Below, in pieces: positions 8,705-17,050 of a DNA stretch of 64,000 bases (within the stretch, counting starts at the first letter, position 1; each line of letters opens with the position of its first letter). Below the pieces are notes generated by a model that saw only the letters and a program-made list of their open reading frames with translations, was not told the origin of the DNA and made no database searches. Source of the DNA: Bradyrhizobium manausense (GTDB lineage: Bacteria; Pseudomonadota; Alphaproteobacteria; Rhizobiales; Xanthobacteraceae); contig NZ_JAFCLG010000003.1 of assembly GCF_018129685.1 (NCBI RefSeq), positions 408,622-472,621 on the forward strand. The letters are read 5' to 3'. The position numbers and the translations under genes were made by a program.

Positions 8705-8712
8705 AAGATAGC

Positions 8713-9711
8713 TTACGGCTCCACTGGCGTCCCTGCCGGCAGCGCAAGTCCCTTCTCCCCGGCAACCTGACGCAGCAGGTCGGGTCTGTCCGAGATGATG
8801 CCGTCGACGCCGTACTCGATCATCCGCGCCATGTCGTCGGGCTTGTTGACGGTCCAGACCACGACGCGCAATCCCAGCGTATGAGCTTCCGCGACAAGCG
8901 CCGCAGTCACGTCGCCGAAATAGGGCGACCACACCGCCCCGCCCGCAGCCTTGATCGTGCGGGGCAGCGACCCGCCATGATCAGCCGGGTTGAAGCCCGC
9001 CGTCCAACTGGTGGCCTTGTCGAGCGCGTTGGTCGGCGCTGAGCCGCGCTGGAGCGTCAGGTACACGGTCGGAATTTTGGGAGCCTGCTGCTGGACGAGG
9101 AGGAGCGTCCGCCAGTCGAACGACTGGATCATGACGCGGTCGGAAAATCCCTCGGCGTCGATCACCCCGAGCAGCTTGGTGACGAAAGCCTGCGGCCCCA
9201 GCGATTGATCCGGATGATCCGGATCGATCTTGGTCTCGATGTTGAAGCGGACGCGTTCGTTGCCGGATTTGCGCACCAGTGCGAACAGCTCCTTCAGCGT
9301 GGGGATGCGGGTCCCCGGCACGGCGCGCTGGTCGGGAAATTGCTTGGCGTAGGCGGTGTCCGGCCGGATTTGCCCGACGTCGTAGCTCCTGACATCGGCG
9401 AACCTTAGCTTGACGAAGGGTGTGCCGGGCGCCGCGATGTAGGCGCCGTCGGCATCCCGCGCGAGATCGGGATTGAGCCCACGCTCATGCGAGATGACGA
9501 CCTCGCCGTCGGCGGTCACGCCGACATCGAGCTCCAGCGTATCCACGCCCATCGTGAGCGCATTGGCAAAGGCCGGCAGGGTGTTTTCCGGCAACAGCGC
9601 TCGCCCGCCGCGATGCGCCTCGATATCGAAAGCCAAATCGAGACCCATGGCCCCTCCCGCGGCGAGAAGACAGATCGTGCCGAGCAGTAACGCAGGACGG
9701 AATGACATCAT
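8713..9711 (-). CDS. Exported glycerophosphodiester phosphodiesterase
   Basis: This 332-residue enzyme hydrolyses glycerophosphodiesters to sn-glycerol 3-phosphate and an alcohol. A signal peptide is clear (MSFRPALLLGTICLLAAGGAMG), pointing to the periplasm. The GDPD signature follows at once: EAHRGGRALLPENTLPAF with the catalytic His-Arg, then DTLELDVGVTADGEVVISHE with metal ligands Glu and Asp and the second catalytic His. The second conserved region NIETKIDP and the C-terminal VVVWTVNKPDD are present. The longer frame to 9876 is rejected because the start at 9711 (or 9708) places the signal peptide at the N-terminus. Confidence 0.92.
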   Translation of the reverse strand: MMSFRPALLLGTICLLAAGGAMGLDLAFDIEAHRGGRALLPENTLPAFANALTMGVDTLELDVGVTADGEVVISHERGLNPDLARDADGAYIAAPGTPFVKLRFADVRSYDVGQIRPDTAYAKQFPDQRAVPGTRIPTLKELFALVRKSGNERVRFNIETKIDPDHPDQSLGPQAFVTKLLGVIDAEGFSDRVMIQSFDWRTLLLVQQQAPKIPTVYLTLQRGSAPTNALDKATSWTAGFNPADHGGSLPRTIKAAGGAVWSPYFGDVTAALVAEAHTLGLRVVVWTVNKPDDMARMIEYGVDGIISDRPDLLRQVAGEKGLALPAGTPVEP

Positions 9712-9841
9712 GAACCGCAACGGGCAAGAGGACGGCGGCTGTTGCCGCCAAGGCCGACCCATAGTCGGCATTGGCGGCGCCGTCCACCCGGTGAGGGCAC
9801 AGCGTCCGGGCGGGCAGACCCATGCGCGGTGGCGCGGGCCC

Positions 9842-10699
9842 TCAGCGGTCGGGCAACGAGGCCGCAAGCCGGTCAATGGTGGGACGCGGTTTTGCCAGGC
9901 GCGGCAGGCTCAAAGGGTTGTCGTCTTCGCCGAGCTCGTCGAGGAAGTCATCGAGCGCGCTGCCGATGAAGCCCTTGACCCGGTCCGAGCCGCGGTCGCT
10001 GAGGTCATTGTGCTGGAATTCGGTCCTGACCACCTGGATGCCGGCCTTGGCGCAGGTTTCGTCATCGGGAACGACGCCGGGATCTGGCTTGAATTGCGGA
10101 TCCTTCGAGCGGAAGGACAGGATCTTGACCTTGCCGTCGGTCACGAACGGCACGCGCAGATTGTCGAGCGTAACGACCTTCTTCACCAGATCCGGATGCA
10201 GCTTGGCGAAGTACATCGAGATGTCGCCGCCGTTGGAATGACCGACCAGGGTCAAGTGGCGGTAGTCCGCATTCGGATAGATCTTCTTGAGCTCGTCGAT
10301 CGTGAACAGGATGTTGGCAATGCCGCGGTTGTATTGCGAACGCCGGCCTACATATTCCTCGCCCGCCTTCGTCACCATCGGATCGTCGGTCGAAAGATCG
10401 TGCTGGATGCTGACGACCAGATAGCCGCGAGCTGCGAATGTGTTGGTGAGGAACGAATACTCGGTGTGCTTGACCGTGTTGCCATGGCTGAGGATCACGA
10501 CGGGAAGATCGATCATTTCCGCGATCGATTCCATCTCGCGGTCGCGTCGGACCGAGACCTCCACGGTGACGTTGCGGTCGCCGCGCAGGATGTCGGCGAA
10601 CTCCAAGGTGCTGTGACGAATCGCCCATTTCCCGGCAACGAAATAAATGAAGGCCATCAGCGCTGCGACTGAGGCGAAAACGGCAATGCCTCGCTTCAT
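9842..10699 (-). CDS. Membrane-anchored or exported alpha/beta hydrolase
   Basis: 285 residues with an N-terminal hydrophobic segment (residues 3-24) that is either a signal anchor or a signal peptide. The alpha/beta-hydrolase fold shows the oxyanion-type strand VVILSHGNTV and the nucleophile elbow TLVGHSNGGDIS with Ser at its centre; an Asp (SKDPQF) and a late His remain to be assigned. It resembles the platelet-activating-factor acetylhydrolase/chlorophyllase-like group, but the substrate is unknown. ATG at 10699. It lies 130 bases upstream of the GDPD gene in the same direction. Confidence 0.75.
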   Translation of the reverse strand: MKRGIAVFASVAALMAFIYFVAGKWAIRHSTLEFADILRGDRNVTVEVSVRRDREMESIAEMIDLPVVILSHGNTVKHTEYSFLTNTFAARGYLVVSIQHDLSTDDPMVTKAGEEYVGRRSQYNRGIANILFTIDELKKIYPNADYRHLTLVGHSNGGDISMYFAKLHPDLVKKVVTLDNLRVPFVTDGKVKILSFRSKDPQFKPDPGVVPDDETCAKAGIQVVRTEFQHNDLSDRGSDRVKGFIGSALDDFLDELGEDDNPLSLPRLAKPRPTIDRLAASLPDR

Positions 10700-11037
10700 G
10701 ATAGTCTCCGCTTTCGGTGTTCAAATCCTCAGGGCGGGCTGCCGGCCCCGATGCGGCGGCGCCGCAAACTTCCCGCCGAACGTCCATGCTCAAGCAATAA
10801 TGGTCGCCGATCGTATTGCTGGTTTTTTGCAGCTGGATGACCGCGTTCCACCGGCGGGGCCCGCGGGCGGGATTCCTCGCGCAAATGTGAGGGGGGATTG
10901 CCCGTTTGCAGGCAGGCGAGGCCCGATCGAGGCGTCACCTCCTGGACGGGCCGGATTGGCTTCCCGCTGTCGACAGGGGCTGCTGGCGCCCGTATCCTGC
11001 GATCATTGCAATTCGACGCGCGTGACGGGAATTTCGC
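10700..11037. other. Intergenic region between divergent genes
   Basis: 338 bases separate the hydrolase gene (leftward) from the TPR-CHAT gene (rightward) and must hold both promoters. I see GC-rich short inverted repeats around 10855-10875 but no convincing gene, repeat family member or operator. Confidence 0.5.
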
Positions 11038-14000
11038 ATGAGCCGCGCCCGCCTGTTCGCTGCCTTTCTTCTAACGTTCCTCATCGGATCGGAGCCAGCC
11101 GCCGCCCAGCGCGGCAGCGATTTCGATTCGCTGCTGGCACAGATGAACGCGGCGACACAAAGCGGGCGTTGGGCCGAGGGGCTGGCGGCCGCGCAGAAGC
11201 TGGAGGACCAGGTGCGCCGCCGGCAGGGCGCCGACAACATGAACTATGCCGGCGTGCTGCATAACGAAGGCATGTTCCTGCACAATCTGGGCCGCTTCGG
11301 AGAAGCCGCCGACAAGCTCAATGCCGCGCTTGCCATCAAGCTCCGCAACAACGACGTCGCCTCGACGCTGCGCACCTCGAACATTCTGGTCGCATCGCTG
11401 GGGATGCTCGAGCGCCGGGCGGATGCGGCCACGGTCGCCGAGCGGGCGCTCGCACTTGGCACCCGTGCATTCGGTGCCAACGATGCCCGCCTCTCCGGCA
11501 CCTTGTCGGCGCTGGGCGGGCTCGCGCGTGACAAGGAGAATTTCACGGAGGCCGCCGGATACTACGAGCGGGCGCTCGCCGGCCTGCAAGCCGTCAATTC
11601 GGAACCCTTCGACGTTGCCGGCGCCATGGATGATCTCGGCGACGTCTACGGCCTCCTCGGTCGCTTCGATGACGGCGAGCGCATGCTGAAGCAGGCGCTC
11701 GCCCTGTTTGACCGTAGCTTTGGCAAGAACGCCGAAGCAGCGCCGAACTACGACAAGATGCTCAACGATCTCGGCAACCTCTATTTGAGTGCCGGACGAC
11801 TGTCTGATGCAGAGGCGACCATGCGCCGCTCGCTCGCGATCGGGCAGGCGCGGAACGGTGAAGCGCATCTGAACGTCGCGGGCACCATGGGCAATCTTGC
11901 AACTGTCCTGGAGCATGAGGGTCGCTATGCAGAGGCCGAAAAACTCTACCAGCAGACGCTTCAGGCCTATGAACGGACCTTTGGTCCGACCCATCCGACC
12001 ACGGCGATCGGCCTTAACAATCTCGCCAATGTCTATGTTGCTCAGGGCAAGGTCGAAGCTGCGGCTGGATTGCAGGAGCGCGTTCTCGCGATCTACGAGA
12101 AAGCCTTTGGCGACGAGAGTCCCGACGTCGGGCGCGCCCTGCACAATCTCGCAGGCAGCTACGTCAGTCTCGGGCGCAAGGAGCAGGCGATCGCGCTCTA
12201 TCGGCGTTCGCTCGATGTCATGGAACGCAAGTTCGGCCAGGGCAGCGGTCCGACAGCGCTGGCGGCGAATTCGCTCGGTCAGACCCTGATGGAGATGGGC
12301 CGCATGGACGAGGCTGCGCCATATCTCGACCGCTCGCTCGAGATCGACGAGCGCGTTCTCGGCGAGACGCATCCGACGCTTGTCATGGACCTGCGCAGCA
12401 TTGCCTTTCTGGACCTCAAAACCGGCAACTGGCCGGATGCGAGACGCAGGCTCGATCGCGCGCTTGCGATCGCCCAGGAAAGGCTCGGCCCCCGGCACCA
12501 CGATACGATCGCAACTCTGATCAATCTTGCGGATGTCGATCGTCGCGAGGGCAAGTGGCGGGACGCGCTGGCGCGGCTGCGACAAGCCGCCGGACTGCTC
12601 AATGCGCAAGAGAGTGCCCAGTTCATCCGCTTCCCCGAAATCGACCCCTGGCTGATCGACGCCATCTGGCGCGTCTCTGACGGAAAGCCTGACTCGGCGG
12701 CGCGGGACGAAGCCTTCGGCGCTGCGCAGCGGGCGCATGAGACCAGGGCAGGCGCCGCGCTGGCGCAGATGGCAGCTCGCTTCGGCGCCGGTAACGATGC
12801 GATCGCGGGTTTGGTCCGGCGGCAGCAGGATCTGAGAGCGAGCCTCGAGACGCTCGGCAAGCGCATCACCTCGGAACTTGGGCAGGCGGATGGAAAGCGC
12901 AACGACACGCTGATCGCGAGCCTGCGCGCGCAAGCCGCGCAAACGCAGAAATCGCTCGATGAGGTCACCGCGCAGCTCGACCGCAGCTTTCCCGCCTATG
13001 CCGAATTGTCCAATCCGCAGCCACTGTCGATCGTGCAAACTCAATCGCTGTTGAAGCCGGACGAAGCGCTGGTGACGTTCGTCGCGCTTAGCGACAAGAC
13101 TTTTGCGTTCACGGTGACACGTGAAGCCAGTGCGCTACGCCAGATCGCGCTCGGCAGCCGCGAGATCAGCGCCCGTGTCGCGCATCTGCGGCAGGGGCTC
13201 GCTGACCCGGAGGCGGCCAAATCCTCGTTCGACCTCGATGCGTCTTTCGAGCTCTACAACGCCCTGTTCGGCCCGATCGAGACCGATATCGCCGGCAAAC
13301 CGAAGCTGCTGATCGTCCCGGCGGGGGCGCTGACCAGCCTGCCGTTTCAGGTGCTGGTGACGAAAAAGCCGGACCAGGCATCCGTCGACCGATACCGGCA
13401 GGCAGCCTGGCTGCTCAACGAGCGCGCCATCACGGTGCTGCCCTCGGTGCCCAGCCTGCGCGCGCTGCGCAGCTTTGCCAGGGACTCGCGGGCGCAAAAG
13501 CCGTTCATCGGCTTCGGCGATCCCGTGTTTCAACAATCGCCCGGCGACAAGCGCGCAGGGCGCAACGTGCAGCCCTACCAGAACTACTATGCGGGCTCCG
13601 CGGTCGATCTCGAGCGTCTGCGCACCGGCCTGCCGGCGCTGCCGGAGACGGCGGGCGAGCTCCGGGCCGTGGCGACGGCGCTCGGTGCGTCGCCGCAGGA
13701 CGACGTCAAGCTTGGGGCGGCCGCGACCGTGACCAACGTCAACCAGCTGCCGCTGGACCAATACCGCGTCGTCGATTTCGCCACCCATGGTCTCGTCGCC
13801 GGCGAGGTCAATGGTCTCAGCGAACCTGCGCTCGTACTGACATTGCCTGACAAGCCGACAGATGACGACGATGGTCTGCTGACCGCAAGCCGCGTCGCAA
13901 AACTCAAGCTCGATGCCGACTGGGCCGTGCTGTCGGCCTGCAACACCGCCGCGGGCGATACGCCGGGCGCAGAAGGCCTGTCGGGGCTCGCGCGCGCCTT

Positions 14001-14229
14001 CTTCTATGCCGGCGCACGCGCGCTGCTGGTTTCGCACTGGCCGGTCGATTCAGACGCGGCCGTGCGCCTGACCACGGGCGCCTTCTCCGAACTCACCGCG
14101 CATCCCGGCATCGGCCGCGCCGAAGCGCTGCGGCGCTCGATGAGGGCCTTGATTGCGGACCGCTCGTCGCCCCGCAATGCCGATCCGGCCGTCTGGGCGC
14201 CGTTCGTGCTGGTCGGCGAGGGCGGTTGA
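11038..14229 (+). CDS. Exported TPR-CHAT domain protein (caspase-like peptidase)
   Basis: 1063 residues. A signal peptide (cleavage after EPAAA, about residue 23) is followed by some ten tetratricopeptide repeats between about 60 and 470 (pattern NNLANVYVAQGKVEAA), a helical linker, and a C-terminal CHAT domain (about 730-1060). The clan CD dyad is present: His917 in FATHGLV and Cys968 in VLSACNTA, 51 residues apart, with the later VSHWPV strand. CHAT proteins are caspase-fold cysteine peptidases or their inactive relatives, with TPRs for partner binding. The export signal suggests a role in the periplasm or outside. ATG at 11038 follows GGGAA. Confidence 0.92.
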   Translation: MSRARLFAAFLLTFLIGSEPAAAQRGSDFDSLLAQMNAATQSGRWAEGLAAAQKLEDQVRRRQGADNMNYAGVLHNEGMFLHNLGRFGEAADKLNAALAIKLRNNDVASTLRTSNILVASLGMLERRADAATVAERALALGTRAFGANDARLSGTLSALGGLARDKENFTEAAGYYERALAGLQAVNSEPFDVAGAMDDLGDVYGLLGRFDDGERMLKQALALFDRSFGKNAEAAPNYDKMLNDLGNLYLSAGRLSDAEATMRRSLAIGQARNGEAHLNVAGTMGNLATVLEHEGRYAEAEKLYQQTLQAYERTFGPTHPTTAIGLNNLANVYVAQGKVEAAAGLQERVLAIYEKAFGDESPDVGRALHNLAGSYVSLGRKEQAIALYRRSLDVMERKFGQGSGPTALAANSLGQTLMEMGRMDEAAPYLDRSLEIDERVLGETHPTLVMDLRSIAFLDLKTGNWPDARRRLDRALAIAQERLGPRHHDTIATLINLADVDRREGKWRDALARLRQAAGLLNAQESAQFIRFPEIDPWLIDAIWRVSDGKPDSAARDEAFGAAQRAHETRAGAALAQMAARFGAGNDAIAGLVRRQQDLRASLETLGKRITSELGQADGKRNDTLIASLRAQAAQTQKSLDEVTAQLDRSFPAYAELSNPQPLSIVQTQSLLKPDEALVTFVALSDKTFAFTVTREASALRQIALGSREISARVAHLRQGLADPEAAKSSFDLDASFELYNALFGPIETDIAGKPKLLIVPAGALTSLPFQVLVTKKPDQASVDRYRQAAWLLNERAITVLPSVPSLRALRSFARDSRAQKPFIGFGDPVFQQSPGDKRAGRNVQPYQNYYAGSAVDLERLRTGLPALPETAGELRAVATALGASPQDDVKLGAAATVTNVNQLPLDQYRVVDFATHGLVAGEVNGLSEPALVLTLPDKPTDDDDGLLTASRVAKLKLDADWAVLSACNTAAGDTPGAEGLSGLARAFFYAGARALLVSHWPVDSDAAVRLTTGAFSELTAHPGIGRAEALRRSMRALIADRSSPRNADPAVWAPFVLVGEGG

Positions 14230-14281
14230 CGGGGGCCGAGGAAAGCCGAAACTGCTCCGAAAAAGACCGGGAGCGATTCAT

Positions 14282-15547
14282 ATGCGTCTTGTTCTCATCG
14301 CAACGATGGCGGCTCTGATGGTTGGACAGGCGGCAGCTAAGGACGTGTTGTCGGGCGCGAGCCTCTATGCCGATGTGGCACGCTACGCCTCGTTCGGCCT
14401 GCACCGCTTCGGCTCATCAGGCGATCGCGCCACGGCTGACTGGATTGCAGGCGAGCTGTCCGGGGCCGGCTACGCGATCAGGTTCCAGCCCGTTGTGCTC
14501 GGCCGGCAATATGTCGTGGAGCGGGCGAGCGCGGAGGCGGCCGGCACGGTGGTCGAGGCGACGCCGTTCTGGTGGCCGCCGCAAGACAAGGCAGGCTTCC
14601 ACCTGTCCGCGCCGCTCGTCCGGGATGGCGATGTCGCCGGCAAGATTCTCTGGGTCGATCTGCCGTTTGATCGCGGCGCCTATCTCGGCCCGGCGCATCG
14701 TGCGGCGATCACCGAAGCCGCGGCAAAAAAGCCCGCCGCCATCCTGTTGATGATCGGCAATCCCGCCGACGATCGCTTTGCCTACAACGTCACGCAGGAA
14801 GACGCACTCTGGCCGGTGCCGGTGATGGTGGTCGGCGCCAAGGCGCGTGACACATTCGACCGTGCGCGCGCCTCGGGCGCGCCGGTGACGTTCGATGTGA
14901 CCGGGCATTACGAGAGCAACGTGTCGGGGCGCAATGTTATCGCCGAGGCCGGCGTCGGCCGCGGGCCGACCATCGTCGTCTCCACGCCGATGACCGGCTG
15001 GTACTCCTGTGTCTGCGAGCGCGGTCCAGGCATTGCCAACTTCCTCGCTTTGGCGCGCACGGCCGCGGCGGAAAACTGGCCGGCGCATCTCGTCTTCATC
15101 GCGACCGCCGGCCACGAGATCGGCCATGGCGGCATGGAGTTGTTTTTGAAAGAGGGCGCGCCGCCGCCAACGGAGACGCTGGCCTGGATTCACTTCGGTT
15201 CGTCGAATGCATGCTACGCCTTTGCGGAAGGCGTTCGCACGGTCAGGGCTGAGCAAGAGCGCTATCTCGTGCTGAGCAAGTCAGCCGTCGCGCTGATCGA
15301 CGAGGCCTTTGCCTCGGTTGCAGCCAAACGTCTGGTGACGGAGAAGCAGGCGGTCGGTGAGCTGCGCGACGTCCATGCGGCGGGCTACGCCAATTTTCTC
15401 GGCATGGCCGGCCGCCATCAAACCTTCCACACGCCCGCGGACGATCTCAGCGCGACCGGGCCCGAGATCCTCGAGCCGGTCGCGCGCGCATTCGTCGATG
15501 CTGCGCGGAAAATCGTCGAACGCGGCGACGCCGCGTTCAAGCAATAG
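14282..15547 (+). CDS. Exported M28-like protein with altered metal site
   Basis: 421 residues with a signal peptide (MRLVLIATMAALMVGQAAA). The fold follows M28 aminopeptidases: an early RFGSSGDRATADWIAGEL segment, a PA-like insert, and a late FHTPADDLS that matches the last metal-binding His. The usual metal-binding HxDS and GAxDN segments are replaced by STPMTGW and CERGPG, and the catalytic Glu-Glu pair by the sequence HEIGH (His278, Glu279, His282). It may be a non-peptidase or use a rearranged site. ATG 14282 has GGGAG 8 bases upstream; the longer frame is rejected. It starts 52 bases after the CHAT gene and is probably co-transcribed with it. Confidence 0.75.
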   Translation: MRLVLIATMAALMVGQAAAKDVLSGASLYADVARYASFGLHRFGSSGDRATADWIAGELSGAGYAIRFQPVVLGRQYVVERASAEAAGTVVEATPFWWPPQDKAGFHLSAPLVRDGDVAGKILWVDLPFDRGAYLGPAHRAAITEAAAKKPAAILLMIGNPADDRFAYNVTQEDALWPVPVMVVGAKARDTFDRARASGAPVTFDVTGHYESNVSGRNVIAEAGVGRGPTIVVSTPMTGWYSCVCERGPGIANFLALARTAAAENWPAHLVFIATAGHEIGHGGMELFLKEGAPPPTETLAWIHFGSSNACYAFAEGVRTVRAEQERYLVLSKSAVALIDEAFASVAAKRLVTEKQAVGELRDVHAAGYANFLGMAGRHQTFHTPADDLSATGPEILEPVARAFVDAARKIVERGDAAFKQ

Positions 15548-15549
15548 CG

Positions 15550-16341
15550 TCAGTTCTGGTAGTAGTAATTGCGCGGCTGATAATACTGACGCGGCTGCGG
15601 CTGATAGTAATAGCCCTGCTGCTGGCTATAGGCCGGGTCGTAGGTCTGCTGCGGTTGCGGCAGTTGCTGGTAGACCTGCGTGCCGTAGGGGCGGGTGATC
15701 GGGTGCGGCGCCGGATAGCGAGCGCCGGTGTCGCTGCCGTCAGCAGGATAGATGTAGTTGTCATCCTGCTGCATATAGCGCCGCCCGGGCTGCTGCATTG
15801 GCGGCGTCAGGTTCACCGGGTCGCCTGAGGTGGCGTATTGCTGGTCTGCCGGCTGCTGGGCGCGGGCAACTGCGTTGTTCGGGCGGCCGCGCGGCATACG
15901 GGCCAGCGCCACCTGCGCCGAGCCGGTCAGCGTCACCGTGGTGTTGAGCACGCCTTGCTCCTGCACCAGCGCGTAGAGCGTCGAGGCGTTCTGGCGCGAC
16001 AGCCGCACGCAGCCATGCGAGGCCGGCGTGCCCAATCGCCCCACCGAGTCGGTGCCGTGAATGGCGTGCCCGGCCTTGGTGAAGAAGATCGAGTGCGGCA
16101 TCGGCGCGTCGTCGAATTCCTTCGAGAAGTGATCTTCTTCCATGCGGAAGGCGCGGAAGGCGCCGTTCGGCGTCTCGCGCGAGGGGATGCCGGTCGAGAC
16201 CGGCCAGTGATAGCGCGTCACGCCGTCGACCACGACGGTCATCTGCTGATTGTCCTTGTCGACCGTAATGTCGACCTTGGCCTGCGCGGTGCCCGCGCTC
16301 AACAGCATCAAGGATGTAAACGCTATGAAAAAGGAACGCAT
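15550..16341 (-). CDS. Periplasmic L,D-transpeptidase (YkuD domain)
   Basis: 263 residues. It has a signal peptide (MRSFFIAFTSLMLLSAGTAQA), then a YkuD catalytic domain to about residue 150 with the motif HGTDSVGRLGTPASHGCVRL, which contains the catalytic His and Cys; it forms or edits 3-3 cross-links in peptidoglycan or attaches proteins to it. The C-terminal third is low-complexity, rich in Gln, Tyr and Pro (QQGYYYQPQPRQYYQP), and probably disordered. ATG 16341 with GGAGG 11 bases upstream is preferred to a GTG at 16368 that would precede the signal peptide. It is convergent with the M28-like gene, 2 bases apart. Confidence 0.93.
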   Translation of the reverse strand: MRSFFIAFTSLMLLSAGTAQAKVDITVDKDNQQMTVVVDGVTRYHWPVSTGIPSRETPNGAFRAFRMEEDHFSKEFDDAPMPHSIFFTKAGHAIHGTDSVGRLGTPASHGCVRLSRQNASTLYALVQEQGVLNTTVTLTGSAQVALARMPRGRPNNAVARAQQPADQQYATSGDPVNLTPPMQQPGRRYMQQDDNYIYPADGSDTGARYPAPHPITRPYGTQVYQQLPQPQQTYDPAYSQQQGYYYQPQPRQYYQPRNYYYQN

Positions 16342-16372
16342 CTGACGTCTGGCCTCCGGCCTGTTCACGCTA

Positions 16373-16421
16373 GAGCATGATCCGGAAAAGTGTGTCGCGG
16401 TTTTCCGAAAAGATCATGCTC
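16373..16421. repeat. GAGCATGATC palindromic repeat
   Basis: GAGCATGATCCGGAAAA (16373-16389) pairs with TTTTCCG-aaaa-GATCATGCTC (16401-16421). It lies in the leader of the L,D-transpeptidase gene, 32 bases before its start codon. The type is familiar from Bradyrhizobium and relatives. Confidence 0.8.
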
Positions 16422-16699
16422 AACAATAACGCCGCGGCTCTCCGTCTCCCGGCCTGCAATATGCCTGCAATCCGGCTTTCGTTCCAGCGGCCTGCCCACC
16501 CATCGTTAACGCGATGCCGGGCGTAAGCAAGGCCGCTTGGTGCCGCGCCGGCGCTGGTCGTGCTGACATTTTCGCGAGCGGACCGGCGTTCATAAACGCC
16601 GACAATTCGTCACAAAGGCGCAACCATTGGGCCGCCCCGGCGTTGCAAACGTGCCTACCAATTGGCGGCCATCGCCGCCGTCTACTCCGGGGACTCAAG
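16422..16699. other. Intergenic region upstream of the glycine-zipper gene
   Basis: 278 bases without a supported gene or recognised element; reading frames here lack family features. It should hold the promoters of the two divergent genes on its sides. Confidence 0.4.
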
Positions 16700-17023
16700 A
16701 TGAACAAAGCTCGTATCGTCGCCGCGCAGTTGCCGGCGGGCCGACCCGTTCGCCTGCTTTTCGCAGGCGCAGCCGTCCTTCTTGCCCTGGCTTGCGTGCC
16801 GCAAGCCGGTCACGCCCAGGGCATCGTGCGTGGCGCCCAGGAAGGCTCGTACGAGGGTAACCGCATCGCTGGTCCCGTGGGCGGTGCTGTCGGCGGCGTC
16901 GTCGGCGCGGGTGTCGGTGGCGCGGTCGGCGCTGTCGACGGCATTCTGGGAATCCCCTATCACGGGCACCGACACTGTCGCGGTTACTATGATGGGTACC
17001 ACCACTTCCGTTGTTACCGCTAA
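16700..17023 (+). CDS. Exported small glycine-zipper protein with His/Tyr-rich tail
   Basis: 107 residues. A long signal peptide (hydrophobic core LLFAGAAVLLALACV, cleavage after AGHAQ near 40) is followed by a Gly-Val-Ala zipper (GPVGGAVGGVVGAGVGGAVG, about 61-80) and a C-terminal tail with several His, Tyr and two Cys residues (HGHRHCRGYYDGYHHFRCYR). Glycine zippers of this kind pack in or against membranes; the tail could bind metal. Start ATG 16700 follows GGGGA. Function unknown; similar small proteins are common in Bradyrhizobium. Confidence 0.75.
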   Translation: MNKARIVAAQLPAGRPVRLLFAGAAVLLALACVPQAGHAQGIVRGAQEGSYEGNRIAGPVGGAVGGVVGAGVGGAVGAVDGILGIPYHGHRHCRGYYDGYHHFRCYR

Positions 17024-17050
17024 TCAGGCCAGAGCAGGCCGCGAGCGCCG

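Noticed and set aside
7439..8932. Minus-strand open frame of 497 codons across the spermidine-synthase-like gene and repeat
   Set aside because: It is antisense to a clear gene and reads through a palindromic repeat; the product is low-complexity and Arg-rich.
11071..13044. Minus-strand open frame of 657 codons
   Set aside because: Shadow of the TPR-CHAT gene; no motif, no ribosome site.
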